64,000 nucleotides of DNA from Streptomyces sp. CBMA152 (GCF_014596475.1 NZ_MECJ01000023.1:45379-109378), one strand, 5' to 3'. Positions 7,899-16,327 are shown, counted from the stretch's first letter. Notes: a model not told the origin generated them from the sequence alone. Translations and numbers: made by a program.

Positions 7899-9311
7899 AT
7901 GGCAAAGGCACCCGTTCTCACGCCCCAGGCGGAAGACTTCCCCCGCTGGTACCAGGATCTGATCAACAAGGCCGAGCTCGCGGACAACGGTCCGGTGCGC
8001 GGCACCATGGTGATCCGACCGTACGGCTACGGCCTGTGGGAGCGGATGCAGCAGGAGATGGACGCACGCATCAAGGACGCGGGCGCCCAGAACGCGTACT
8101 TCCCGCTCTTCATCCCCCAGTCTTACCTGACTCGCGAGGCGGAGCACGTCGAGGGCTTCGCGCCCGAGCTCGCGGTGGTCACGCACGGTGGCGGCAAGGA
8201 GCTCGAAGAGCCCGTCGTGGTGCGCCCCACCTCCGAGACGATCATCAACGACTACTTCTCCAAGTGGGTGCAGAGCTACCGGGACCTGCCGCTGCTCATC
8301 AACCAGTGGGCCAACGTGGTCCGTTGGGAGATGCGGCCGCGCGTCTTCCTCCGTACGAGTGAGTTCCTCTGGCAGGAGGGCCACACCGCGCACGCTTCTT
8401 ATGAAGACGCCCGCGACTACGCGGCGCGCATCCACAAGGACGTGTACGCGGACTTCATGATCAACGTGCTGGGCATCGACGTGGTCCTCGGCCGCAAGAC
8501 GCCCAAGGAGCGCTTCGCCGGCGCCATCAACACCCTCACGCTCGAAGGCATGATGGGCGACGGCAAGGCCCTGCAGATGGGCACCAGCCACGAGCTGGGC
8601 ACCAACTTCGCCAAGGCCTTCAACACCCAGTACCTGTCCAAGGACGGCAAGCAGGAACTCGTCTGGCAGACCTCCTGGGGCGTCTCCACCCGCATGGTCG
8701 GCGGTCTGATCATGTCGCACGGCGACGACAACGGCCTGCGCGTGCCGCCGCGGCTCGCCTCCGTCCAGGTCGTCGTCATGGCCATCAAGGGCGACGAGGC
8801 CGTCGCCAAGGTCCGCGAGCTCGGTGACCGCCTGAAGGCCGCGGGCATCCGCGTGCAGGTCGACGACCGTGTGGACACCCCGTTCGGCCGCCGCGCGGTG
8901 GACTGGGAGCTCAAGGGCGTGCCCGTACGCGTCGAGATCGGCCCGCGCGACCTGGAGGCCGGCACCGCGATGCTGGCCCGCCGCATCCCCGGCGGCAAGG
9001 AGCCCGTCTCCATCGACGCGCTCGCCGAACTGCTGCCCACCGTCCTCGAAGAGGACCAGGCGCAGCTGCTGCGCGAGTCCCGCGAGCGCCGCGAAGCCCG
9101 TACGAGTGAGGTCGCCACCATCGAGGAGGCCGCCGAGGCCGCCACCTCCGGCGGCTGGGCGCGCATCCCGTGGGCGACGCTCGGCGCCGAGGGCGAGGCC
9201 AAGCTGGCCGAGCAGGCGGTGTCCGTACGGTGTCTGGTCGCCGAGGACGGGTCGGTCCCCGAGGCCGACGACGCACCCGGTACCGTCGCGATCGTCGCGC
9301 GCGCGTACTGA
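7899..9311 (+). CDS. proS: Prolyl-tRNA synthetase, short eukaryotic/archaeal-like form
   Basis: 470 residues. Charges tRNA-Pro with proline. Class II motifs are present: RPTSETIINDYFSKWVQSYRDLP, then RWEMRPRVFLRTSEFLWQEGHTAH, then an anticodon-binding domain beginning near SVQVVVMAIKGDEAV. It lacks the inserted YbaK-like editing domain of the long bacterial ProRS, which matches the short archaeal/eukaryotic-like subclass (family knowledge). ATG at 7899 gives MAKAPVLTPQ; the open frame upstream is unconserved. Divergent from the methyltransferase gene. Confidence 0.95.
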   Translation: MAKAPVLTPQAEDFPRWYQDLINKAELADNGPVRGTMVIRPYGYGLWERMQQEMDARIKDAGAQNAYFPLFIPQSYLTREAEHVEGFAPELAVVTHGGGKELEEPVVVRPTSETIINDYFSKWVQSYRDLPLLINQWANVVRWEMRPRVFLRTSEFLWQEGHTAHASYEDARDYAARIHKDVYADFMINVLGIDVVLGRKTPKERFAGAINTLTLEGMMGDGKALQMGTSHELGTNFAKAFNTQYLSKDGKQELVWQTSWGVSTRMVGGLIMSHGDDNGLRVPPRLASVQVVVMAIKGDEAVAKVRELGDRLKAAGIRVQVDDRVDTPFGRRAVDWELKGVPVRVEIGPRDLEAGTAMLARRIPGGKEPVSIDALAELLPTVLEEDQAQLLRESRERREARTSEVATIEEAAEAATSGGWARIPWATLGAEGEAKLAEQAVSVRCLVAEDGSVPEADDAPGTVAIVARAY

Positions 9312-9374
9312 CGGCCCACCGGCCCGTCCCGGTCGGCCGAAAACGCCTCTTGCGCAACGGCCGGTTCCCGTAAT

Positions 9375-9405
9375 CCCGGCGCGTGGACATCATCTACGCG
9401 CCGGG
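9375..9405 (+). terminator. Hairpin downstream of proS
   Basis: A perfect 10-bp stem, CCCGGCGCGT (9375-9384) with ACGCGCCGGG (9396-9405), and an 11-nt loop, 64 nt after the proS stop. No U-tract follows. Probable terminator. Confidence 0.55.
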
Positions 9406-9525
9406 GCGTACGCGCCGCTACGTACTACCTTGGTGTGAGCTGTGAGGCTTCTCCGCAGATCAGCGCACCCGCCCTCGTCCGGACGCATCAACGGCAACTG
9501 ACGGGTACGTGCAAATTATTTGGGA

Positions 9526-9551
9526 TGCCCCGGAATAGGAACACCGGGGCA
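9526..9551. promoter_or_regulatory. Inverted repeat just upstream of the SprT-like gene
   Basis: TGCCCCGG (9526-9533) pairs with CCGGGGCA (9544-9551) across 10 nt. It follows an unusually A/T-rich stretch, GTGCAAATTATTTG (9510-9523), in an otherwise G/C-rich gap (9312-9571), and ends 20 nt before the next start codon. It could be an operator or a 5'UTR hairpin; nothing decides between them. Confidence 0.4.
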
Positions 9552-9571
9552 CTCCGGCTCGTTGTCACGAC

Positions 9572-10165
9572 GTGAGCACGACACCACCTGTTCTCGCCGC
9601 AGAGCTGGCGCAGGCGTGGGCCGACATTCAGCGGTACCACCCCGAGCTGCCCGACCTTGCCGCGCCCGAGTCCCTGATCGGAGAGTCCTCGTCCGCCTGT
9701 GGCGCCGAGCTCTCCTTCGAGCGACTGCTTCATGAAGCAGTCCACGGCATTGCCGCCGCCCGGGGTGTCCGCGACACCTCCCGGGCCGGCCGCTACCACA
9801 ACCGCAGATTCCTGGCCATCGCCGAGGAGTTGGGCCTGGACCATCCCGAGGAGCCGCACCCCAGCAGCGGATTCTCGCTGGTCGCGCTGAACCCCGAGGC
9901 ACGGCGCCGCTACCGGCCGACCATCGAACGGCTCCAGCGCGCCCTGAAGGCCCACACCGTCGCCACGGCCGCCGACACCAAGCGCTCCTTCAGAGGACCG
10001 GCCGCCCGGCACGGCTCCTCCGGCGGCGGCGTGCGCGTCAAGGCGGTCTGCGACTGCGGCCGCAATGTGCGCGTCGTCCCGTCCGTGCTCGCCCAGGCGC
10101 CGATCGTCTGCGGCGGCTGCGGCAAGCCGTTCCGTATCCCCGAGGTCGTGGCAGCGGCGAGCTGA
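9572..10165 (+). CDS. SprT-like zinc metalloprotease-type protein with C-terminal zinc ribbon
   Basis: 197 residues. A zinc-protease motif HEAVH is at 54-58, followed 18 residues later by YHNRRF with H76 as a plausible third ligand. This is the arrangement of SprT/Spartan-type metallopeptidases. The C-terminus has CDC (Cys160, Cys162) and CGGCG (Cys180, Cys183), a likely zinc ribbon as found at the end of SprT-like proteins. The family includes Spartan, which degrades DNA-protein crosslinks in eukaryotes; a DNA-repair role here is inference only. No signal peptide or membrane segment. GTG at 9572 is the first start in frame with the homologous part; the ribosome-binding site is weak. Confidence 0.6.
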   Translation: MSTTPPVLAAELAQAWADIQRYHPELPDLAAPESLIGESSSACGAELSFERLLHEAVHGIAAARGVRDTSRAGRYHNRRFLAIAEELGLDHPEEPHPSSGFSLVALNPEARRRYRPTIERLQRALKAHTVATAADTKRSFRGPAARHGSSGGGVRVKAVCDCGRNVRVVPSVLAQAPIVCGGCGKPFRIPEVVAAAS

Positions 10166-10260
10166 TCCCGGGCCGGCTGCCGGACGATCCGCGCAGCCGC
10201 CGGTCAGCCGCCGCCCGGCCGCCCGGGGGTGCCCCACGGACCCCCGGCGTGCGCGGCGCC

Positions 10261-10300
10261 GGCATGTGGCACAATGACTAGCTGTACTCGACAGCCGCAT
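10261..10300 (+). promoter_or_regulatory. Candidate promoter for the rpsP operon
   Basis: GCACAATGA around 10270-10275 resembles a -10 hexamer (CACAAT) in an otherwise G/C-rich stretch, about 135 nt before the rpsP start. A convincing -35 is not visible. The leader 10280-10410 has no obvious riboswitch; an AGGAGACA ribosome-binding site lies 8 nt before the GTG. Confidence 0.35.
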
Positions 10301-10410
10301 AGGAACCCTCTCGCCTCCGGCTGACGCGTCCATCGGGCACTTTGAGTACCGCAACCCCACGTGGCATCCCGTTGTGCCCCACCACGTCAAGACCAGGAGA
10401 CACCACTCCA

Positions 10411-10851
10411 GTGGCAGTCAAGATCAAGCTCAAGCGCCTCGGCAAGATTCGCCAGCCGCACTACCGCATCGTCATCGCCGACTCGCGCACCCGCCGCGAT
10501 GGCCGCGCGATCGAGGAAATCGGTCTGTACCACCCGACGTACAACCCGTCGCGCATCGAGGTCGACTCGGAGCGCGCCCAGTACTGGCTGTCCGTCGGCG
10601 CCCAGCCGACCGAGCCGGTCCTCGCCATCCTGAAGCTCACCGGCGACTGGCAGAAGCACAAGGGCCTGCCGGCCCCCGCGCCGCTGCTGCAGCCGGTCAC
10701 GAAGGAGAGCAAGCGCCGCTCCTTCGACGAGTTCGCCAAGTCCCTCGAGGGCGACGACGCCAAGGGTGAGGCCATCACCCCCAAGGCCAAGAAGGCTGAC
10801 AAGAAGGCGGACGAGGCTCCGGCCGACGCCGCCGAGTCGACCGAGGCCTGA
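10411..10851 (+). CDS. rpsP: 30S ribosomal protein S16
   Basis: 146 residues. A small-subunit assembly protein. The S16 core is at residues 1-80: AVKIKLKRLGKIRQPHYRI, then DSRTRRDGRAIEEIGLYHP. This is followed by a Lys/Ala/Glu-rich tail of about 60 residues (KGEAITPKAKKADKKADEAPADAAES) typical of actinobacterial S16. GTG at 10411 is chosen because it gives the conserved start AVKIKLKRLG with an upstream AGGAGA. First gene of the S16-KH-RimM-TrmD-L19 translation cluster. Confidence 0.97.
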   Translation: MAVKIKLKRLGKIRQPHYRIVIADSRTRRDGRAIEEIGLYHPTYNPSRIEVDSERAQYWLSVGAQPTEPVLAILKLTGDWQKHKGLPAPAPLLQPVTKESKRRSFDEFAKSLEGDDAKGEAITPKAKKADKKADEAPADAAESTEA

Positions 10852-10853
10852 GC

Positions 10854-11093
10854 ATGCTCGAGGAGGCTCTTGAGCACCTCGTGAAGGGCATCGTCGACAA
10901 CCCCGACGACGTGCAGGTTGCCTCGCGCACCCTGCGCCGCGGGCGCGTGCTGGAGGTCCGGGTCCACCCCGACGACCTCGGCAAGGTGATCGGCCGCAAC
11001 GGCCGCACCGCTCGCGCCCTGCGGACCGTCGTGGGGGCGCTCGGTGGCCGTGGCATCCGCGTCGACCTCGTCGACGTGGACCAGGTCCACTGA
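10854..11093 (+). CDS. KH-domain RNA-binding protein (YlqC/KhpA family)
   Basis: 79 residues, a single KH domain. The GxxG loop is seen in KVIGRNGRTARALRTVV at about 44-60. In other bacteria this small protein (KhpA/YlqC) binds RNA, often with a partner KhpB/EloR, and its gene lies between rpsP and rimM as here. Start ATG 10854 is 2 nt after the rpsP stop, so the two are co-transcribed and probably translationally coupled. Confidence 0.92.
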   Translation: MLEEALEHLVKGIVDNPDDVQVASRTLRRGRVLEVRVHPDDLGKVIGRNGRTARALRTVVGALGGRGIRVDLVDVDQVH

Positions 11094-11263
11094 AAAATCT
11101 GGTCGTTTCATTGTGATGCGCCGGCTCGGGCCGGGGAGGGCTTCGGCCAGCCCCGGCCCGCAGTCGTCTGTAGAACACACACGTCTGCAGAGCAACGCGT
11201 CTTTAGAACACAGGCGTTTTCCGAGCACATGCCGCAGGGCACCCGACAGGAGAGTTGAACGAC

Positions 11264-11890
11264 GTGCAGCTGGTAGTCGCGCGGGTCGGCCGCGCCCACG
11301 GCATCAAGGGCGAGGTCACCGTCGAGGTGCGCACCGACGAGCCGGAGCTGCGGCTCGCGCCCGGCGCCGTACTGGCCACGGACCCGGCGTCCACCGGGCC
11401 GCTCACCATCGAGACGGGCCGCGTCCACAGCGGCCGGCTGCTGCTGCGCTTCGCGGGCGTGCACGACCGCACCGCCGCCGAGGCGCTGCGCAACACGCTG
11501 CTCATCGCCGACGTGGACCCGGAGATGCGTCCCGAAGAGGACGACGAGTACTACGACCACCAGCTCATCGACCTCGACGTGGTCCTCGCCGACGGCACCG
11601 AGGTCGGCCGGATCACCGAGATCTCGCACCTGCCGTCGCAGGACCTGTTCATCGTGGAGCGCCCCGACGGCACCGAGGTCATGATCCCGTTCGTCGGCGA
11701 GATCGTCGCCGAGATCGACCTGGACGAGCAGCGGGCCGTCATCACGCCGCCGCCCGGCCTGATCGACGACCGCGCGGAGATCGTCTCCACCCGGGACGCC
11801 GAGGCGGAAGCCGCGGCCGAAGCCGAGGCGGCCTCGGCCAAGGAATCCGGCGAGGACTCCATCAAGGACTCCAGCGGGGACGACGCCTGA
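11264..11890 (+). CDS. rimM: Ribosome maturation factor RimM
   Basis: 208 residues. Binds S19 and helps mature the 30S head. The N-terminal RimM domain begins QLVVARVGRAHGIKGEVTVE, followed by a PRC-barrel domain near EDDEYYDHQLIDLDVVLADG to VMIPFVGEIVAEID, then an Ala/Glu-rich tail. Two in-frame starts exist: TTG 11255 and GTG 11264. The Shine-Dalgarno AGGAGAG at 11248-11254 leaves no gap to the TTG but 9 nt to the GTG, which decides for 11264. The stop overlaps the trmD start as TGATG. Confidence 0.94.
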   Translation: MQLVVARVGRAHGIKGEVTVEVRTDEPELRLAPGAVLATDPASTGPLTIETGRVHSGRLLLRFAGVHDRTAAEALRNTLLIADVDPEMRPEEDDEYYDHQLIDLDVVLADGTEVGRITEISHLPSQDLFIVERPDGTEVMIPFVGEIVAEIDLDEQRAVITPPPGLIDDRAEIVSTRDAEAEAAAEAEAASAKESGEDSIKDSSGDDA

Positions 11891-12711
11891 TGCGGCTCGA
11901 CGTCGTCACGATCTTCCCCGAGTACCTGGAACCGCTGAACGTCTCCCTCGTCGGCAAGGCACGCGCGCGTGGCCAGCTCGACGTCCAGGTGCACGACCTG
12001 CGGCAGTGGACGCATGACCGGCACAACACGGTCGACGACACCCCGTACGGCGGCGGCCCCGGCATGGTCATGAAGACCGACCCGTGGGGCGACTGCCTCG
12101 ACGACACGCTCGCGAGCGGGTACGAGGCGGGCGCGCACGGCCCCGTCATGGTCGTGCCCACGCCCAGCGGGCGCCCCTTCACCCAGGAACTCGCCGTCGA
12201 GCTCTCCGCCAAGCCGTGGCTGATCTTCACGCCCGCGCGCTACGAGGGCATCGACCGCCGCGTCATGGACGAGTACGCGACCCGGATGCCGGTGTACGAG
12301 GTGTCCATCGGCGACTACGTCCTGGCGGGCGGGGAAGCCGCCGTACTGGTGATCACCGAGGCCGTGGCGCGACTGCTGCCCGGCGTGCTCGGCAACGCCG
12401 AGTCCCACCGCGACGACTCCTTCGCCCCCGGCGCCATGGCCAACCTCCTGGAGGGCCCGGTCTACACCAAGCCCCCCGAGTGGCGCGGCCGCGGCATCCC
12501 GGACGTCCTGCTCAGCGGCCACCACGGCAAGATCGCCCGGTGGCGCCGCGACGAGGCGTTCCGGCGCACCGCCGAGAACCGGCCCGACCTGATCGAGCGG
12601 TGCGAGGCGTCCGCCTTCGACAAGAAGGACCGCGAAACGCTGAGCATCATGGGCTGGCAGCCCACCGACGACGGCCGATTTTGGCGCAGGCCCCGAGCCG
12701 TGGAAGAATAG
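11890..12711 (+). CDS. trmD: tRNA (guanine-37-N1)-methyltransferase TrmD
   Basis: 273 residues. Methylates G37 of tRNAs reading CNN codons, preventing +1 frameshifts. The knotted SPOUT fold shows as MRLDVVTIFPEYL at the start, DDTPYGGGPGMVMK at about 50-63, and the SAM-binding LIFTPARYEGIDRRV and SIGDYVLAGGEAA. The C-terminal helical domain ends near DRETLSIMGWQP. Its ATG overlaps the rimM stop (TGATG), the usual coupling in this operon. Confidence 0.97.
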   Translation: MRLDVVTIFPEYLEPLNVSLVGKARARGQLDVQVHDLRQWTHDRHNTVDDTPYGGGPGMVMKTDPWGDCLDDTLASGYEAGAHGPVMVVPTPSGRPFTQELAVELSAKPWLIFTPARYEGIDRRVMDEYATRMPVYEVSIGDYVLAGGEAAVLVITEAVARLLPGVLGNAESHRDDSFAPGAMANLLEGPVYTKPPEWRGRGIPDVLLSGHHGKIARWRRDEAFRRTAENRPDLIERCEASAFDKKDRETLSIMGWQPTDDGRFWRRPRAVEE

Positions 12712-12843
12712 GCGGCTGCTGTACGCCCGACTGCGCCCCTGCCACAGGGGGACCGTCGCACACCGGGTGGCACAGCTCCCGAACTCTCATCGAAAACCCG
12801 CCCGGCGACCTGTGGCGTCGTGCGAAGAAAGCAGACGAAGAAC

Positions 12844-13194
12844 ATGTCTCACCTGCTCGACTCCGTCAACGCGGCCACGCTGCGCTCCGACGTCCCGGCC
12901 TTCCGCCCCGGTGACACCGTCAACGTTCACGTCCGCGTGATCGAGGGCAACCGCTCCCGTATCCAGCAGTTCAAGGGTGTCGTCATCCGCCGTCAGGGCT
13001 CGGGCGTCTCCGAGACCTTCACGGTCCGCAAGGTCTCCTTCTCCGTCGGCGTCGAGCGCACCTTCCCGGTGAACTCCCCGATCTTCGAGAAGATCGAGCT
13101 CGTCACCCGCGGTGACGTCCGCCGCGCGAAGCTGTACTACCTGCGCGAGCTCCGCGGCAAGGCCGCGAAGATCAAGGAGAAGCGCGACAACTGA
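12844..13194 (+). CDS. rplS: 50S ribosomal protein L19
   Basis: 116 residues, standard length. Located at the 30S-50S interface. Conserved blocks: FRPGDTVNVHVRVIEG, RIQQFKGVVIRRQGSGVSETFTVRK, and the C-terminal YYLRELRGKAAKIKEK. ATG 12844 gives MSHLLDSVNAATLRSDVPAF; an in-frame start 24 nt upstream adds only MRRKQTKN and lacks a ribosome-binding site. A 132-nt gap to trmD has no recognised regulatory RNA. Confidence 0.97.
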   Translation: MSHLLDSVNAATLRSDVPAFRPGDTVNVHVRVIEGNRSRIQQFKGVVIRRQGSGVSETFTVRKVSFSVGVERTFPVNSPIFEKIELVTRGDVRRAKLYYLRELRGKAAKIKEKRDN

Positions 13195-13271
13195 GCTCAG
13201 GCTCGGGGGTGAGCCACCGCTCACCCACTCGCGTACGGGTCCACAGGCCGGGCGGATAGGCTCTGCCCCCG

Positions 13272-14045
13272 ATGGACACCGAAGCACAGCACACGGAGCG
13301 CGACCTCCCCTCCACCCCTCAGCCGGGGCCGGAGCGGGGGTCGCGCTCCGCGCGTTTTCCCGCCCTCGCCGGCCACCTGGAAGGGCCCTGGCGCAAGGCC
13401 GTGGCCCTGCTCGCGCTGTGCCTGGTCTTCCTGCTGCTGCTCAGCCACTTCGTCGTCCAGCCCTTCGTCATCCCCAGCGGCTCCATGGAACCCACCCTGA
13501 AGGTGGGCGACCGGGTGCTCGTCGACAAGCTGGCGTACCGTTTCGGCGGCCATCCCGCGCGCGGTGACGTCGTCGTCTTCGACGGCCGGGGCTCGTTCAC
13601 GGACGAGCCGCCGGAGGGGAACTGGGTGGGCAGGGCCCTTCGTTCAGCGGTTGCGTCCCTCGGGCTTCGTGAGTCCGAGGGGAACGTGTACGTGAAGCGC
13701 GTCGTCGGTGTCGGCGGCGACCGGATCGTGTGCTGCGACAAGGGCGGGAGGCTCCGGGTGAACGGGACACCGGTGACCGAGGAGTACGTGTACCCGGGCG
13801 ACACCCCGTCCCAGGTGCCGTTCGACATCGTCGTGCCCGACGGCACCCTGTTCGTCCTGGGCGACCACCGCTCCCACTCCAGCGACTCCCGCGACCACCT
13901 GGGCTCACCGGGCGGCGGCATGGTGCCGGTCGACCATGTGGTGGGGCGCGTCGACTGGATCGGCTGGCCCGTCGGCCGCTGGTCGCAGGTTCCCGGCTCT
14001 GGCGCCTTCGCGCGCGTGGGCTCACCGGGCGGCGCCCATGGGTAA
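13272..14045 (+). CDS. sipW: Type I signal peptidase SipW
   Basis: 257 residues. A membrane-bound serine-lysine protease that removes Sec and Tat signal peptides. A transmembrane segment lies at about 45-70 (AVALLALCLVFLLLLSHFVV). The catalytic Ser is in box B, IPSGSMEPTLKVGDRVLVDK; the catalytic Lys is in box D, VYVKRVVGVGGDRI; box E is LGDHRSHSSDSRDH. No clear C-terminal membrane anchor. First of four tandem paralogues. The 3' end overlaps the next signal peptidase start by 8 nt (ATG 14038 inside ...CCCATGGGTAA), implying coupled translation. Confidence 0.92.
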   Translation: MDTEAQHTERDLPSTPQPGPERGSRSARFPALAGHLEGPWRKAVALLALCLVFLLLLSHFVVQPFVIPSGSMEPTLKVGDRVLVDKLAYRFGGHPARGDVVVFDGRGSFTDEPPEGNWVGRALRSAVASLGLRESEGNVYVKRVVGVGGDRIVCCDKGGRLRVNGTPVTEEYVYPGDTPSQVPFDIVVPDGTLFVLGDHRSHSSDSRDHLGSPGGGMVPVDHVVGRVDWIGWPVGRWSQVPGSGAFARVGSPGGAHG

Positions 14046-15417
14046 CCGGGGGCGCCCGCGCTCGGGCGGCCGCTCGACGCCTCCGCCTCCGGTGGACGAG
14101 CCGCTGCCCACGGGGACGCGGAGTACGTCGCGGGTCGCGCCGCCGGTCTCCGAACCCGCGGCCGCGTCCGGGTCGGCCGGCGAGAGCTTCGAGCCGAGTG
14201 CCGGGGGATTCGATCCGGTGCCCGCCGCGACGGCCGAGGACTTCGAACCGGCCGGGCCCGCCGAGCCGTCGACGTCGTCGTCCGGGGCGGGCGGGGGCGA
14301 CTTCGACCGTCCGCCGGGCCGCCGGGCCCAGCAGGGCCGGGCCGACCGGCGCAGGCTCGCCCGCAAGGTGAAGCGGCGCCGACGCAGGTCCGCAGTACGG
14401 GAGATACCCCTGCTCGTCGGGGTGGCGCTGCTGATCGCCCTCGTGCTGAAGACGTTCCTCGTGCAGGCCTTCGTGATCCCGTCCGGCTCGATGCAGGACA
14501 CCATCACCATCGGCGACCGGGTGCTCGTCGACAAGCTCACGCCCTGGTTCGGCTCGAAGCCGCAGCGCGGGGACGTGGTGGTCTTCAAGGACCCCGGCGG
14601 CTGGCTGAAGGACGAGAAGAAGACCACCGGCGGCAGCGACCCGGTGGTCGTCAAACAGGTCAAGCAGGCCCTGACCTTCATCGGACTGCTGCCCTCCGAC
14701 AACGAACAGGACCTCATCAAACGGGTCATCGCCGTCGGCGGGGACACGGTCAGGTGCTGCGACGCGAACGGCAAGGTCACCGTCAACGGCGTACCGCTCG
14801 ACGAGCCGTATGTGCAGGCGGGCAACCCGCCGTCGAAGATCCCGTTCGAGGTGAAGGTGCCGCCGGGCAGGCTCTTCGTGATGGGCGACCACCGCTCGAA
14901 TTCGGCCGATTCCCGCTTCCACCTCAACGAGGCGTACCACGGGACGGTCTCCGAGGACGGGGTCATCGGACGGGCCGTCGTCATCGCCTGGCCGTTCGAC
15001 CGCTGGCGGCGTCTGGAAGAACCCGGGACATTCGGCTCGGTGCCGGACGCGCCCGGCAGGTCGGACACCGCGCGAGGTGCGTCGCATAGGGTGTCCTCCC
15101 GGGATCCGGCTGCGGATTCCGACAAAACGCATGAACTGATGTCAATCGATTCGATGTCGAACGAACCGATATCGAACGAAGCGATCCGGCCCCCGAGCCC
15201 TGCGGAACTCCCGCTCGTTATGGGAGTGGTGGGCCTGCGTCTGGCATGGCGCGGGCGGTGGCACGGAGTGAGGAGTGGATGTGGGGGATTTGGCGGTCGG
15301 CGCACGATCCGGACACGACGAGCCCGAGGAGCGGCCGGAACGGCCCGCCGATTCTCCCGCACAGGCTCAGGCCGACAGCGGCGGTGGAGGCATCGAGGGC
15401 ACCGGCCCCGGCGATGA
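14038..15417 (+). CDS. sipX: Type I signal peptidase SipX, with unusual C-terminal tail overlapping sipY
   Basis: 459 residues as read. A long disordered N-terminus rich in Pro/Arg/Gly (1-115), one membrane segment near IPLLVGVALLIALVLKTFLV, catalytic Ser in IPSGSMQDTITIGDRVL, catalytic Lys in DLIKRVIAVGGDTV, and box E MGDHRSNSADSRFH. The peptidase domain ends near residue 330. The remaining 130 residues contain a tandem pentapeptide (MSIDS, MSNEP, ISNEA at 15138-15182) and a hydrophobic stretch LPLVMGVVGLRLAW. An Arg/Gly-rich run follows that lies in a different frame over the first 143 bp of sipY. That last part may be a readthrough beyond the natural end, caused by a frameshift, or a true overlap. 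Confidence 0.8.
   Translation: MGNRGRPRSGGRSTPPPPVDEPLPTGTRSTSRVAPPVSEPAAASGSAGESFEPSAGGFDPVPAATAEDFEPAGPAEPSTSSSGAGGGDFDRPPGRRAQQGRADRRRLARKVKRRRRRSAVREIPLLVGVALLIALVLKTFLVQAFVIPSGSMQDTITIGDRVLVDKLTPWFGSKPQRGDVVVFKDPGGWLKDEKKTTGGSDPVVVKQVKQALTFIGLLPSDNEQDLIKRVIAVGGDTVRCCDANGKVTVNGVPLDEPYVQAGNPPSKIPFEVKVPPGRLFVMGDHRSNSADSRFHLNEAYHGTVSEDGVIGRAVVIAWPFDRWRRLEEPGTFGSVPDAPGRSDTARGASHRVSSRDPAADSDKTHELMSIDSMSNEPISNEAIRPPSPAELPLVMGVVGLRLAWRGRWHGVRSGCGGFGGRRTIRTRRARGAAGTARRFSRTGSGRQRRWRHRGHRPRR
15138..15182 (+). repeat. Three-unit 15-bp tandem repeat in the sipX 3' end
   Basis: Units start at 15138, 15153 and 15168. The second and third (GATGTCGAACGAACC and GATATCGAACGAAGC) agree at 13 of 15 positions; the first is more diverged. 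In the sipX frame they encode MSIDS, MSNEP and ISNEA, including the rare ATA codon. The composition is much lower in G+C than the surroundings. Confidence 0.75.
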
Positions 15418-16234
15418 CGGGAAGCCGGACGGCGAAGGGCGCAGCCCCAAGAAGCCGCGTTCCTTCTGGAAGGAACTGCCCCTGCTCATCGGCATCGCGC
15501 TGATCCTCGCGCTGCTGATCAAGACGTTCTTCGTGCAGGCGTTCTCGATCCCCTCCGACTCGATGCAGGACACCCTGCAGCGCGGCGACCGGGTGCTCGT
15601 GGACAAGCTGACGCCGTGGTTCGGCGCCACGCCCAAGCGCGGCGAGGTCGTCGTCTTCCACGACCCGGGCGGCTGGCTGGAGGACCAGAAACCGGCCGAG
15701 CCCAACGTGGTGCAGAAGTTCCTCAGCTTCATCGGGCTGATGCCGTCCGCCGAGGAGAAGGACCTGATCAAGCGGGTCATCGCGACCGGCGGCGACACGG
15801 TGGAGTGCAAGAAGGGCGGCCCGGTCAAGGTCAACGGCCACGCCCTGAACGAGCCGTACATCTTCCCCGGCGACAGCGCCTGCGACGACATGCCGTTCGG
15901 CCCGATCAAGGTCCCCAAGGGCCGGATCTGGGTGATGGGCGACCACCGGCAGAACTCGCTGGACTCCCGCTACCACCAGGAGCTGCCCGGCGGCGGCACC
16001 GTCTCCGACGGCGAAGTCGTGGGCCGCGCCTTCACCATCGCCTGGCCGCTCAACCGCATCGACTGGCTGGGCATCCCGGGCACCTTCGACCAGAAGGGCC
16101 TCAGCGGCATGGCGTCGAGCGCGCCGGTCGCGGCCGGGCTGGCCGGTGCCGTGCCGATCGTGCTGTGGCGCCGCCGCAGGCTCACCCGGCAGAGTGACGC
16201 GATCGACCGCACCGAGCTGAGCCGCGAGGGCTGA
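15275..16234 (+). CDS. sipY: Type I signal peptidase SipY
   Basis: 319 residues. N-terminal acidic/Pro-rich cytoplasmic part (1-65), membrane segment in LPLLIGIALILALLIKTFFV, catalytic Ser in IPSDSMQDTLQRGDRVLVDK, catalytic Lys in DLIKRVIATGGDTVEC, box E MGDHRQNSLDSRYH, and a likely C-terminal membrane segment APVAAGLAGAVPIVLW followed by Arg residues. Two GTG starts, 15275 and 15281, are both served by the GGAGTGAGGAG upstream sequence; 15281 has AGGAG at 5 nt, 15275 has CGGAG at 6 nt. The 5' end lies inside the preceding sipX frame. Confidence 0.9.
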   Translation: MDVGDLAVGARSGHDEPEERPERPADSPAQAQADSGGGGIEGTGPGDDGKPDGEGRSPKKPRSFWKELPLLIGIALILALLIKTFFVQAFSIPSDSMQDTLQRGDRVLVDKLTPWFGATPKRGEVVVFHDPGGWLEDQKPAEPNVVQKFLSFIGLMPSAEEKDLIKRVIATGGDTVECKKGGPVKVNGHALNEPYIFPGDSACDDMPFGPIKVPKGRIWVMGDHRQNSLDSRYHQELPGGGTVSDGEVVGRAFTIAWPLNRIDWLGIPGTFDQKGLSGMASSAPVAAGLAGAVPIVLWRRRRLTRQSDAIDRTELSREG

Positions 16235-16327
16235 CCCGGCGGGATACCGCCGGGTAGGGTGCCGTCCCAGATCGTCGATCTCCGGACCCGCGCGCACAGC
16301 GCGGGCGGCCGGGGGAGGAGCACTGGG

